Part shown: positions 15,584 to 23,708 of the stretch, in pieces
Position numbering within the stretch: position 1 is the first letter of the stretch
Layout: each line of letters begins with the position of its first letter
From: Winogradskyella sp.
GTDB lineage: Bacteria; Bacteroidota; Bacteroidia; Flavobacteriales; Flavobacteriaceae
Direction of reading: 5' to 3'
NCBI RefSeq assembly: GCF_028282165.1
Contig: NZ_JANQIM010000033.1
Coordinates: 124,001-188,000, forward strand
Length of the DNA stretch: 64,000 nucleotides
The notes under the pieces: model-generated
Told to the model about the DNA's origin: nothing
Databases searched by the model: none
What the model saw: only the letters and a program-made list of their open reading frames with translations
Translations under genes and position numbers: made by a program

Positions 15584-17854
15584 ATGAAAAATTTATTCAA
15601 CAATCTCTCAAAAAAGAGTAGGCAGAGATTATCACTATTCATTTTTTTATTAAGTGTTTATTCCATTAGTGGACAAGAAAAGCAACAGGATTCTGTTAAG
15701 TTAGAAAAATTAGACGAAGTCTTGGTAAAAGCCGTTCGTGTAGATGCGAAATCACCAATTACACATACTAATGTGTCTAAAAAAGAAATTGCTAAACGTA
15801 ACTTAGGGCAAGATATTCCTGTTTTGCTTAATTTTTTACCATCGGTTGTTACAACTAGTGATGCTGGTGCAGGTGTTGGTTATACTGGCATAAGAGTTAG
15901 AGGCGTAAGCCCGCAATCTACCAATATCACCATCAACGGAATCCCTTATAACGATGCAGAGTCCTTAGGGACGTTTTGGGTAAATCTAGGTGATTTTGCT
16001 TCGTCTGTTGAAAGTTTGCAGTTGCAGCGTGGTGTAGGGACATCGACCAATGGATCGGGTGCGTTTGGAGCGAGCATCAATATTTTAACTGACGCTGCTT
16101 CAAAAGAGGCTAATGGTGAAATTTCTAATTCCTTTGGAAGTTTCAATACCAGAAAACATACCGTTAAGTTTAGCACAGGACAGATTTATGCGGACACTGA
16201 GCGCAGTCGAAGTGTCGAAATTGCGGGAAGATTATCCAATATTTCATCGGATGGTTATATCGACAGAGCCACTGCAGATTTAAAATCATATTTCTTACAA
16301 GGTGCTTATTTAGATGATAATACCTTAATAAAAGCCATTGTTTTTGGGGGTAATGAAGTCACATACCAAGCATGGAATGGTATCACTGCCGAACAACTTG
16401 AAGAAGATCGTACGTTTAATCCATCTGGTCAGTTTACAGATGAAGACGGTAATATACAGTTCTACGACAATGAAGTAGATAATTACAGTCAAGACCATTA
16501 TCAATTACACTGGAATCAGAGCTACAACAATAATTGGTCTACAACAATAGGTTTAAACTACACGTATGGACGTGGCTATTTTGAACAATATGAGGATGAC
16601 ACTGATGAAATAGATTCATACGGGGGTATTGTTTTAGCTACAGATGTTCGCATTGAGGAGGATGAGGATGGAAATCCTGTTGAAATACCTATTACAGATT
16701 TAATTCGTCGTCGTTGGTTAGATAACGATTTTTATGTGATTAATGCCAGTGCCAATTATAAAAACAATGAAATAGACCTGATTTTTGGAGGTTCATTTAG
16801 CCACTATAATGGGGATCACTTTGGGGAAGTGATTTGGGCAAGAGCATTTTCAGAAAATGGAAGCATAAGAGATCGTTATTATGATGGTAATGCGAAAAAG
16901 AATGATTTATCCACATTTGCAAAAGCAAACTATAAATTAAACGATCGTATTCAGCTATATGGTGATTTACAGGTGCGTAATGTCAACTATGAAACTTCGG
17001 GTATCAACTCAAATCTTACTAGTTTTAATATTGACGAAAATTACACATTCTTTAATCCAAAAGCTGGTATTACGTATGCTTTAAACGATAATAACGATTT
17101 CTATTTCTCATATGCAAGGGCGAATAGAGAACCTAGTCGAGACGAATTTGAAAATAATCCAGAGATTGAGCCAGAACAGCTCAATGATTTTGAATTGGGT
17201 TGGAGACATAGAAAAGGAAATTTCAGTTTCAGTGCCAATGGATATTTAATGCTATACAACGAACAGTTAGTACTTACTGGCGAGATTAATGATGTTGGTG
17301 CTCAATTAAGAGATAATAGTGGTGAAAGTTATCGACTTGGTTTAGAGTTAGAAGCTATTCTGCCTGTGACTTCCAAGTTAACTTTGCAGCCTAATTTAAC
17401 ACTAAGCACTAATAAAAATAGAGAGACTATAGTTTCGATCGATGGAGAATTCCAAAATCTAGGTCGAACAGATATTGCCTTTTCTCCAGACATAATTGCA
17501 GCGAATGCGATTGTGTTTCAACCCATTCAGAATCTTCAAATGTCATTATTAAGTAAGTATGTTGGGGAACAATTTATGGGGAATACCGAAAATCCCTTAT
17601 CGAAATTGGATAGTTTCTTTGTTAACGATTTTAATGTGACTTACACCTTAGAGACCAATTCAATTTTTAAATCCATCGTTTTTACAGGTTTAGTCAATAA
17701 TATATTTAACGAAAAGCTCGTATCCAACGGGTTTTTCGGCTCTTTCGATTTTAACGACCCAGACAGTCCAACAGGGACTTCAACAGGGTTTTTCTCTGGG
17801 TTTTACCCACAAGCAACCACTAATTTCTTATTAGGATTGACATTAAACTTTTAA
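15584..17854 (+). CDS. TonB-dependent outer-membrane receptor, TPP-riboswitch-controlled (thiamine uptake candidate)
   Basis: A 756-residue receptor with a signal peptide (about 1-31, ending YSISGQ), a short TonB-box region (LEKLDEVLVKAVRV), a plug (about 50-165, GIRVRGVSPQSTNITINGIP, ending GASINILTDAAS) and a beta barrel ending LGLTLNF. No CarboxypepD_reg leader is present. A TPP riboswitch 240 bases upstream with its own promoter makes thiamine or a thiamine derivative the likely ligand (inference from context). Residues 204-211 (DTERSRSV) are encoded by a dispersed repeat fragment. A strong terminator follows. Confidence 0.9.
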   Translation: MKNLFNNLSKKSRQRLSLFIFLLSVYSISGQEKQQDSVKLEKLDEVLVKAVRVDAKSPITHTNVSKKEIAKRNLGQDIPVLLNFLPSVVTTSDAGAGVGYTGIRVRGVSPQSTNITINGIPYNDAESLGTFWVNLGDFASSVESLQLQRGVGTSTNGSGAFGASINILTDAASKEANGEISNSFGSFNTRKHTVKFSTGQIYADTERSRSVEIAGRLSNISSDGYIDRATADLKSYFLQGAYLDDNTLIKAIVFGGNEVTYQAWNGITAEQLEEDRTFNPSGQFTDEDGNIQFYDNEVDNYSQDHYQLHWNQSYNNNWSTTIGLNYTYGRGYFEQYEDDTDEIDSYGGIVLATDVRIEEDEDGNPVEIPITDLIRRRWLDNDFYVINASANYKNNEIDLIFGGSFSHYNGDHFGEVIWARAFSENGSIRDRYYDGNAKKNDLSTFAKANYKLNDRIQLYGDLQVRNVNYETSGINSNLTSFNIDENYTFFNPKAGITYALNDNNDFYFSYARANREPSRDEFENNPEIEPEQLNDFELGWRHRKGNFSFSANGYLMLYNEQLVLTGEINDVGAQLRDNSGESYRLGLELEAILPVTSKLTLQPNLTLSTNKNRETIVSIDGEFQNLGRTDIAFSPDIIAANAIVFQPIQNLQMSLLSKYVGEQFMGNTENPLSKLDSFFVNDFNVTYTLETNSIFKSIVFTGLVNNIFNEKLVSNGFFGSFDFNDPDSPTGTSTGFFSGFYPQATTNFLLGLTLNF
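16193..16216 (+). repeat. dispersed repeat fragment inside the TonB receptor gene
   Basis: A 24-base segment with ends GACACT/AGTGTC and core TGAGCGCAGTCGAAGTG, matching intergenic repeat modules near 7950, 8690 and 15004 (inverted). It is exactly eight codons and in frame, encoding DTERSRSV. Confidence 0.7.
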
Positions 17855-17880
17855 CAAATCGAAAATTAAGAAAAAACATT

Positions 17881-17909
17881 ACCAAGAGTTTCAATATGAA
17901 ACTCTTGGT
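17881..17909. terminator. bidirectional intrinsic terminator
   Basis: ACCAAGAGTTTCA pairs perfectly with TGAAACTCTTGGT over 13 bp with a 3-base loop. It has an A-rich left flank (T-rich for minus-strand transcripts) and lies between the convergent receptor and lipoprotein genes. Confidence 0.85.
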
Positions 17910-17916
17910 TTGTGAT

Positions 17917-18348
17917 CTAATTTGTCACAAGAAATTGACCATTGCCTAGATCGTCTACCCTATAGGGTTTTAATGTACAAATACTTGAGTTTCCATCAAA
18001 ACCTTGACCAGTGAATAAACTGTATTGATTAGCATCTTCGCAACCAGATTCTACAATACCTCCTCCAATATCTACTAAAGTGGAGCATGCAGATGGTGGA
18101 CGACTTGGATCTGCAGCATCCCAGGCTAATATAGTTACAGAAGAACTCCACAACCAAATACCACTGTTACCTTGATTTGCTACATAAACCCCATTTCCTG
18201 GTGATTGTAATTGATTAAACTGTGGTAAATTGGTGTTTACAGTAAGGTTGACTCCAGCGTCAAATAAAAAGTTGCAATTGGTTGCATTATTGTCATCTCC
18301 ACTGCATGAAACTAAAATCAGGGAGAGTATGATTAAGAGCTTTTTCAT
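17917..18348 (-). CDS. small lipoprotein with degenerate Rieske-like fold
   Basis: A 143-residue lipoprotein: signal MKKLLIILSLILVSC with the lipobox Cys at 15, then a SGDDNN linker. The C-terminal part (about 75-143) has the order of a Rieske domain (ILAWDAADPSRPPSAC, GGGIVESGCEDANQYSL, then LKPYRV and GQFLVTN), but the paired CxH / CxxH iron-sulfur ligands are not present. I recall a flavobacterial family like this usually beside greA, which is the divergent neighbour here. Function unknown; anchored in a membrane facing the periplasm or surface. Confidence 0.75.
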   Translation of the reverse strand: MKKLLIILSLILVSCSGDDNNATNCNFLFDAGVNLTVNTNLPQFNQLQSPGNGVYVANQGNSGIWLWSSSVTILAWDAADPSRPPSACSTLVDIGGGIVESGCEDANQYSLFTGQGFDGNSSICTLKPYRVDDLGNGQFLVTN

Positions 18349-18402
18349 AGTAATTTTTGCAGTTCAATTTACGATTATTTCAGCTATGCTGTAAATATTT
18401 TG

Positions 18403-18410
18403 TATATTTG
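18403..18410 (+). promoter_or_regulatory. -7 promoter box for greA
   Basis: TATATTTG matches TAnnTTTG and lies about 105 bases upstream of the greA ATG, leaving a leader that contains two hairpins. No clear -33 TTTG was found. Confidence 0.6.
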
Positions 18411-18416
18411 TATCGT

Positions 18417-18473
18417 AATCTCGTTGACGCGAGATTTTTTCTTTAGCCCCGAACTTGTTTCGGGTTCTTTTTT
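18417..18473 (+). terminator. tandem terminator-like hairpins in the greA leader
   Basis: Hairpin 1: AATCTCG (18417-18423), loop TTGACG, CGAGATT (18430-18436), then a T-run. Hairpin 2: CCCGAA (18448-18453), loop CTTGT, TTCGGG (18459-18464), then TTCTTTTTT. Both lie between the -7 box and the greA start, on the coding strand, so they look like attenuators or the 3' ends of short leader RNAs. Confidence 0.65.
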
Positions 18474-18514
18474 AGATATCACGCAACAGATTACAAGTAT
18501 TAAACGAATGAATT

Positions 18515-18988
18515 ATGAGTAAAGTATCTTATTACACAGCGGAAGGACTAAAAAAATTAAGAGAAGAATTAAACCACCTTAAGGACGTAGAACGTCCTAA
18601 AGCCTCTCAAGCAATAGCAGAAGCAAGGGATAAAGGAGACTTAAGTGAAAATGCAGAATATGATGCAGCCAAGGAGGCGCAGGGCATGTTAGAAATGAAA
18701 ATATCTAAAATGGAAGAAATTTTAGCAAATGCTAGAGTAATTGATGAGTCTCAGTTAGATACATCTAAAGTTTTAGCATTATCTACGGTTAAAATAAAAA
18801 ACCAGACTAATGGCATGGAAATGACCTATACTTTAGTCGCTGAGAGCGAAGCCGATTTAGCTTCGGGAAAGATTTCTGTAAACTCACCTATTGGTAAAGG
18901 GCTATTGGGAAAATCTGTCGGAGATACTGCCGAGATAAAAGTGCCGAATGGTATTATGAAGTTTGATATTTTGGAGATTTCTAGATAG
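18515..18988 (+). CDS. greA: transcription elongation factor GreA
   Basis: A 157-residue cytosolic factor that enters the RNA polymerase secondary channel and stimulates cleavage of backtracked RNA. The N-terminal coiled coil is visible (KKLREELNHLKDVERPKASQ), with the catalytic acidic tip DKGDLSENAEYDAAKEAQ (about 43-60; Asp and Glu residues that hold Mg2+), and the C-terminal FKBP-like domain with SPIGKGLLGKSVGDTAEIKVP. Length is standard. The leader carries two terminator-like hairpins and the gene is followed by its own terminator. It is head-to-head with a conserved lipoprotein gene. Confidence 0.97.
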   Translation: MSKVSYYTAEGLKKLREELNHLKDVERPKASQAIAEARDKGDLSENAEYDAAKEAQGMLEMKISKMEEILANARVIDESQLDTSKVLALSTVKIKNQTNGMEMTYTLVAESEADLASGKISVNSPIGKGLLGKSVGDTAEIKVPNGIMKFDILEISR

Positions 18989-19029
18989 TCGCTATCTCGT
19001 ACCATAAAAGTTTTGGTGTTCACAATAAT

Positions 19030-19055
19030 AAAGATTCCTTTTAAGGAATCTTTTT
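19030..19055 (+). terminator. greA terminator
   Basis: AAAGATTCCTT (19030-19040) and AAGGAATCTTT (19043-19053) form an 11-bp stem followed by T residues, 42 bases after the greA stop. Confidence 0.85.
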
Positions 19056-19088
19056 ATCTTTATAGGGTATTCTATAAACCTCATTTCA

Positions 19089-19481
19089 ATGGCTACATTA
19101 TTTACAAAAATTATCAATGGTGATATTCCATCGTATAAGGTTGCAGAAACCGAGAACTTTTATGCGTTTTTAGATATAAACCCTAACTCAAAAGGCCATA
19201 CATTGTGTATCCCGAAAAAAGAAGTCGATAAGATATTTGATTTGGATGAACCTACGTATATGGGTTTAATGAAGTTTTCTAGAGATGTCGCAATTGCCAT
19301 AGAGAAAACAGTGCCTTGCGAACGTGTAGGGATGTCTGTCATCGGGCTCGAAGTACCGCACGTGCATGTGCATTTGATACCTCTGCATACCATGGAAAAC
19401 GCGCGCTTTACCCACAAAGTGAAATTAGAACCCGAAGAATTTAAAGCTTTGGCATCAAAAATTGCCGAAAATTTTAAATAA
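19089..19481 (+). CDS. HIT family hydrolase
   Basis: A 130-residue histidine-triad protein. The triad HVHVHLIP places His91, His93 and His95 at the C-terminal active site, with the upstream FYAFLDINPNSKGHTLCIPK typical of HINT-type nucleoside phosphoramidases. It hydrolyses purine nucleoside phosphoramidates or dinucleotides; the physiological substrate is unknown. It follows greA on the same strand beyond a terminator and converges on a histidine kinase gene with only four bases between stops. Confidence 0.93.
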   Translation: MATLFTKIINGDIPSYKVAETENFYAFLDINPNSKGHTLCIPKKEVDKIFDLDEPTYMGLMKFSRDVAIAIEKTVPCERVGMSVIGLEVPHVHVHLIPLHTMENARFTHKVKLEPEEFKALASKIAENFK

Positions 19482-19485
19482 AAGC

Positions 19486-20646
19486 TCAGGCCGTTTTTAA
19501 TGAGATTTGTATAGTGGTCCCTTTTCCGATTTCAGAATGAAGAACTTTTATTTTGCCCTTGTGATAATCTTCAATAATACGTTTGGCTAGAGATAGACCA
19601 AGTCCCCAACCACGTTTTTTAGTAGTAAATCCAGGTTCAAAAATCTTAGTAAATTGATGCTTAGCAATACCTTTTCCAGTATCTGATATGTTTATATACA
19701 CTTGTTTGTCATTCTGAGTAATTAGGAGCTTTAGATGTCCTTTGCCTTTCATGGCATCAATAGCATTTTTAACCAGGTTCTCAATAGTCCAACTATAAAG
19801 CTGTGAGTTTAGTTTAACAGGTATTTTAGTCTCTGGACTTTCTATTTCAAAAGCTACAAGTTTTGAGGATCGCGATTTTAAATAACTATAAGACGATTTA
19901 GTGACTTCAACAATATCCATTGCCTCTAGCGTAGGTGCTGACCCAATTTTACTAAAGCGGTCGGTAATAGTTTGTAAGCGATCAATATCTTTTTCGATCT
20001 CAGCTATATAATCTGGGTTAACGTTCTCAGTTTTTAATATCTCTGTCCAGCCCACAAGTGATGATAAGGGGGTTCCTATTTGATGTGCTGTTTCTTTTGC
20101 CATTCCTGTCCAGAGCTTATTCTGCTCCGCAATTTTAGAACTTCTGTAAAAAAAGTAAACAACAGCTGCGAAAAGAAGTATAATTAATAATAATGCCAAT
20201 GGATAGTATTTTAGCTTATTGAGCAATGGCGAATTACCGTAATAAATCGTTTGAAAGACCCGGTCATTTAAAATGACCTTTATAGGTTCGTTTTCCTTTG
20301 TGAACTTACTGATTAATTTTTGTGTAAAAATGGAATCCTTTAGTTTTTCTTCATCAATATTAATAGAATTATTAACCTCCCCGGTTTTATCTATAACCAG
20401 CATTGGTGTACTTGTAGTCGTTTCGGTCAAAACATGGAAGGTTACTTCATTAACATCTTCATCAAGATTATCGATATTCTTTAAGAAATCAATTTGGGCA
20501 ACAGACCAAGTTTTAATTTTCACACGTTCCTCAGCCTTAAATTTTTGGAAAAAAGAATAGGTGTTCCAAAGGATAAGTAAAATGATTATAAAAGAAGATA
20601 GTATAATAATCCAACGGATTATATTCCGGTTAGAGCTAAAGGTCAT
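19486..20646 (-). CDS. orphan sensor histidine kinase (HisKA/HATPase)
   Basis: A 386-residue membrane kinase: first membrane helix about 10-27, a periplasmic sensor of about 115 residues without cysteines, second helix about 147-167, then an H box with His188 in ETAHQIGTPLSSLVGW and the ATPase boxes ENLVKNAIDAMKG (N), DTGKGI (G1) and GWGLGLSLAKRI (G2). No HAMP domain is evident; the second helix runs into the H box within 20 residues. No response regulator gene is adjacent, so it is an orphan. Kinases with this HQIGTPLSS signature are common in Bacteroidota. Confidence 0.92.
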   Translation of the reverse strand: MTFSSNRNIIRWIIILSSFIIILLILWNTYSFFQKFKAEERVKIKTWSVAQIDFLKNIDNLDEDVNEVTFHVLTETTTSTPMLVIDKTGEVNNSINIDEEKLKDSIFTQKLISKFTKENEPIKVILNDRVFQTIYYGNSPLLNKLKYYPLALLLIILLFAAVVYFFYRSSKIAEQNKLWTGMAKETAHQIGTPLSSLVGWTEILKTENVNPDYIAEIEKDIDRLQTITDRFSKIGSAPTLEAMDIVEVTKSSYSYLKSRSSKLVAFEIESPETKIPVKLNSQLYSWTIENLVKNAIDAMKGKGHLKLLITQNDKQVYINISDTGKGIAKHQFTKIFEPGFTTKKRGWGLGLSLAKRIIEDYHKGKIKVLHSEIGKGTTIQISLKTA

Positions 20647-20770
20647 TAGTTAATGCAATTTCTTTTTTAAATATAATGTAAAACTGTTAATAATATTGTC
20701 TTAATAGCGGCGCAAAACACTTTCATCAGCCAGCCAATATAATTATATTTGTTCAATATCAGTTGACTAG

Positions 20771-21640
20771 ATGATTTCATTAAACCCAAAAGATCTTTCT
20801 ACAGGTAGATTGCATGGTTATTTACTTAGTGCAGTCGCACCAAGACCTATTGCTTTTGCAAGTACGATTGACGCAAATGGCAATCCCAACTTATCGCCCT
20901 TTAGTTTTTTTAATGTGTTTAGTGCAAGGCCGCCAATTATGATATTTTCACCAGCAAGACGTGTAAGAGATAATACTACTAAACATACGTTGCAAAACGT
21001 GGAAGCCGTTAAGGAAGTGGTGATCAATGTAGTTAATCATGATATCGTTCACCAGATGTCGTTGAGCAGTACGGAATACCCAGAAGAAGTGAATGAATTT
21101 GAAAAAGCAGGATTAACCATGCTACCATCAGAAGAGGTGAAACCATTTAGGGTAGCAGAGTCTCCAGTTCAGTTTGAATGTAAGGTTAATGATATCATTA
21201 AATTGGGGACAGAAGGTGGAGCAGGAAATTTGGTGATTTGCGAAGTGGTAAGGCTCCATATTTCGGATGAGGTTATGAATACTGATGAAACTATTAATCA
21301 AGAAGCTTTAGATTTGGTGGCTAGAGCAGGAGGGAGTTATTACAGCAGGGCTAGAAAAGGGTTTTTTGAAATACCTAAACCTTTGAGAACTATGGGTATT
21401 GGTGTTGATGCACTACCAGACCATGTTAAGAACAGTATGATATTAACAGGTAATAATTTGGGAATGCTAGCCAATGTAGATACTTTACCTTCTAAAGAAG
21501 AAGTAGATCAGTTTGTAAAGGATATTAGCAAGCGCTATCCTGAAATTAAAACTGCTTCGCATAGAAAAAAACATAAATTAGCTCAAAATTATTTGAGCTA
21601 TGGAGACGTAGAAAGTGCTTGGAAGTTATTACTTTCGTGA
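20771..21640 (+). CDS. flavin reductase family protein (FMN-binding split barrel)
   Basis: A 289-residue protein of the flavin reductase-like family. The N-terminal split-barrel motifs are AVAPRPIAFASTID (about 21-34), NLSPFSFFNVFSARPP and the phosphate-binding RVRDNTTKHT. It presumably binds FMN and reduces flavin or a substrate with NAD(P)H; relatives often serve flavin-dependent oxygenases, but no oxygenase is adjacent. The extra C-terminal helical part (about 220-289) is typical of the Bacteroidota branch. It appears monocistronic. Confidence 0.9.
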   Translation: MISLNPKDLSTGRLHGYLLSAVAPRPIAFASTIDANGNPNLSPFSFFNVFSARPPIMIFSPARRVRDNTTKHTLQNVEAVKEVVINVVNHDIVHQMSLSSTEYPEEVNEFEKAGLTMLPSEEVKPFRVAESPVQFECKVNDIIKLGTEGGAGNLVICEVVRLHISDEVMNTDETINQEALDLVARAGGSYYSRARKGFFEIPKPLRTMGIGVDALPDHVKNSMILTGNNLGMLANVDTLPSKEEVDQFVKDISKRYPEIKTASHRKKHKLAQNYLSYGDVESAWKLLLS

Positions 21641-21766
21641 GCTGAAATTTTAGATTAAAAAGGGTTTTCGTAACATTTAACTATGGTTTCTACGACAACA
21701 ATAAAACATAAAAATCTCTATTCTCGAGAAAAAGCAACATAAAACTAAATAATAGATTAAGCAAAA

Positions 21767-22144
21767 ATGGAAGTACAAGGACGTATTAAGGTGATTGGCG
21801 AGACACAAACTTTTGGAAATAACGGATTCAGAAAAAGAGAGGTAGTGGTAACTACAGAAGAGCAATATCCACAGCACCTTATGATAGAGTTTATTCAAGA
21901 TAAAACAGATTTATTGAATAGCTATAGCATAGGGCAACAGGTTAAAATAAGTATCAACCTTAGAGGACGCGAGTGGGTAAATCCACAAGGAGAGACAAAA
22001 TATTTCAACTCTATTCAGGGCTGGAGAATTGAAGCTTTGCAACCTGAGGCACAAAATGGCGATATGCCTCCTGTACCACCTGCCGAGGCTTTTGAACCTG
22101 TAAGTGATCTAAACGAAGACGATCATGATGATCTGCCTTTTTAG
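21767..22144 (+). CDS. DUF3127 family protein (OB-fold-like)
   Basis: A 125-residue Bacteroidota-specific protein. Residues 1-90 are beta-rich (MEVQGRIKVIGETQTFG, FRKREVVVTTEEQYPQ, INLRGREWVNPQGETKYFNS), consistent with a small OB-fold like that of single-stranded-DNA or RNA-binding proteins. The tail (about 98-125) is acidic and proline-rich, ending DDHDDLPF, which resembles the acidic protein-contact tip of SSB. Role unproven. A clear terminator follows. Confidence 0.85.
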   Translation: MEVQGRIKVIGETQTFGNNGFRKREVVVTTEEQYPQHLMIEFIQDKTDLLNSYSIGQQVKISINLRGREWVNPQGETKYFNSIQGWRIEALQPEAQNGDMPPVPPAEAFEPVSDLNEDDHDDLPF

Positions 22145-22172
22145 TTCATAGAATTTTAACGATATATTAAAG

Positions 22173-22205
22173 AGACTTGTTTTAATTTAAAACAGGTCTT
22201 TTTTA
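22173..22205 (+). terminator. DUF3127 terminator
   Basis: AGACTTGTTTTAA pairs with TTAAAACAGGTCT (one G-U pair), followed by a run of seven T, 29 bases after the stop codon. Confidence 0.85.
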
Positions 22206-22212
22206 TATTTAA

Positions 22213-22324
22213 ATGAAAAAGTCCTGATGGTTAGTCAGGACTTAGTATTGTGGTTTTAGGTTTTGATCTTTACAAACAAACTTAAAAAAAAGCAATGATG
22301 AACAAAAAATTTATTTAATAAAGA
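22213..22324 (-). ncRNA. candidate small RNA on the minus strand
   Basis: On the minus strand there is TTTG (22361-22358), an exact 19-base spacer and GATATTTG (22338-22331), one base off the TAnnTTTG box. About 110 bases later comes a strong terminator, AGTCCTGA / TCAGGACT (22220-22242) running into T residues. No minus-strand open frame lies between them and no minus-strand gene upstream could use this terminator. Promoter and terminator spacing suggest a roughly 110-base transcript; inference only. Confidence 0.35.
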
Positions 22325-22407
22325 TCATTTCAAATATCAATAAAAATATTATACTATCAAAACTAAGTGTGTTATTTAACAGTAAAATTCGCTAAAAACT
22401 TGATTTT

Positions 22408-23031
22408 ATGCACTTTTTAACCCAAAAAATAGAGTTTCCTGATGTTTCAGAAGCTACCGCTGAAGGACTTTTGGCAGTTGGTGGAGACTTATCTACAGAA
22501 CGTTTATTACATGCTTATGCTTATGGAATTTTTCCTTGGTTTGAAGATGAAGAACCTTTATTGTGGTGGTCACCAGACCCAAGGTTCGTATTGTTTCCCA
22601 AAGACTTAAAAGTGTCCAAAAGCATGTTGCAAATACTTAAGAAAGACCTTTTTAAGGTGACAATAAATAAGAATTTTGAATCTGTAATAGAGCAATGCTC
22701 AATTACCAAGCGAGAGGGACAACGAGGGACTTGGATCACTGACGATATGAAAGCGGCTTACATTAGACTTCACCGATTGGGATATGCAAAGTCTATTGAG
22801 GTATGGCAAGATAATGAATTGGTTGGTGGCCTATATGGTGTCGATCTAGAGAATAATGTATTTTGCGGTGAAAGTATGTTTGCTAAGGTTAGTAACGCCA
22901 GTAAGGTCGGATTTATTCATTTTGTTCAGAATTCTAACTATAATCTAATCGATTGTCAGATTTATACTAAACATTTAGAGAGTCTTGGAGCCAGGCATAT
23001 TCCAAGGCAAGATTTTTTAAAATACCTTTAA
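22408..23031 (+). CDS. aat: leucyl/phenylalanyl-tRNA--protein transferase
   Basis: A 207-residue cytosolic enzyme that adds Leu or Phe from aminoacyl-tRNA to N-terminal Arg/Lys of proteins, marking them for the ClpS/ClpAP N-end rule pathway. Diagnostic motifs: FPDVSEATAEGLLAVGGDLS, LLHAYAYGIFPWF, LLWWSPDPRFVLFP, SIEVWQDNELVGGLYGVDL, FCGESMFAKVSNASKVGFIH and the C-terminal LIDCQIYTKHLESLGARHIPR. Length and motif order are standard. Its stop overlaps the converging DUF2490 gene by four bases. Confidence 0.97.
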   Translation: MHFLTQKIEFPDVSEATAEGLLAVGGDLSTERLLHAYAYGIFPWFEDEEPLLWWSPDPRFVLFPKDLKVSKSMLQILKKDLFKVTINKNFESVIEQCSITKREGQRGTWITDDMKAAYIRLHRLGYAKSIEVWQDNELVGGLYGVDLENNVFCGESMFAKVSNASKVGFIHFVQNSNYNLIDCQIYTKHLESLGARHIPRQDFLKYL

Positions 23032-23708
23032 ACTTTAAAGATTACTGAAGTTAAAAAAAATAGTTTTTCTTCGGTATCAATATTAAATACCTCAAAACGA
23101 TATTCTAGACCTAATTGAAGTTTTAATGTTTCAGAAATTAACCAACCGATCTGAGTCGTTGTTCTATAGTCAAGTTCGGGATTTAACTTTTCAGCTAAGC
23201 TCAATAACCCTTCAATAGATGTTACTAAATAACCCTCACCAACATTGAGTTTTTCACCATTTAAGGGAAAATCAACAGCCAAGCGATAACGACTTCTAAG
23301 AATCGTGAGCTCATCTAAAATGCGTTGTTCCAAACGCACTCGGTGCCCAAAGCGTAAAGCATGATTCTTTTTAGTATAATTAAACTGTTGGGTTAAACGC
23401 AATTCATTGCTACCGCCGTCAATAGATTCCCTTAAACGATATTGAACACCTAGACTAATAGCGTTATTGTAGTCTAGGTTAAAGGTAGAAAAATGAACTA
23501 AGTCCAGTTGTCTGTTTTCAAAACTGATGGCATCGTCTCTATACATATAGTAACGAGAACGCAAGGCAAAGTTGAATTTGTAATGACTAGAAAACCTTTT
23601 GTTCAATGCAAAAGTACTTTCGCCTAAACTTTCAAAATTAGATTGGGAAAATAGGTGAAATCCAATAAAACATGCTAAGAAGCATAACAGGTATTTAGTA
23701 TAAGACAT
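23028..23708 (-). CDS. DUF2490 family outer-membrane beta-barrel-like protein
   Basis: A 226-residue exported protein: signal peptide about 1-22 (ending LFSQ), followed by alternating hydrophobic/polar strands rich in Tyr, Arg and Phe (FNFALRSRYYMYRD, QYRLRESIDGG, HRVRLEQRIL, QLGLEYRFEVF). This suits a small outer-membrane barrel, and the layout fits DUF2490, a family of unknown function. It overlaps the upstream PepSY-like gene by 14 bases, so the two are likely cotranscribed. Confidence 0.7.
   Translation of the reverse strand: MSYTKYLLCFLACFIGFHLFSQSNFESLGESTFALNKRFSSHYKFNFALRSRYYMYRDDAISFENRQLDLVHFSTFNLDYNNAISLGVQYRLRESIDGGSNELRLTQQFNYTKKNHALRFGHRVRLEQRILDELTILRSRYRLAVDFPLNGEKLNVGEGYLVTSIEGLLSLAEKLNPELDYRTTTQIGWLISETLKLQLGLEYRFEVFNIDTEEKLFFLTSVIFKV

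Noticed and set aside
20647..20770. A response regulator partner for the orphan kinase
   Set aside because: Only the short divergent promoter region is present; the next gene is a flavin reductase.
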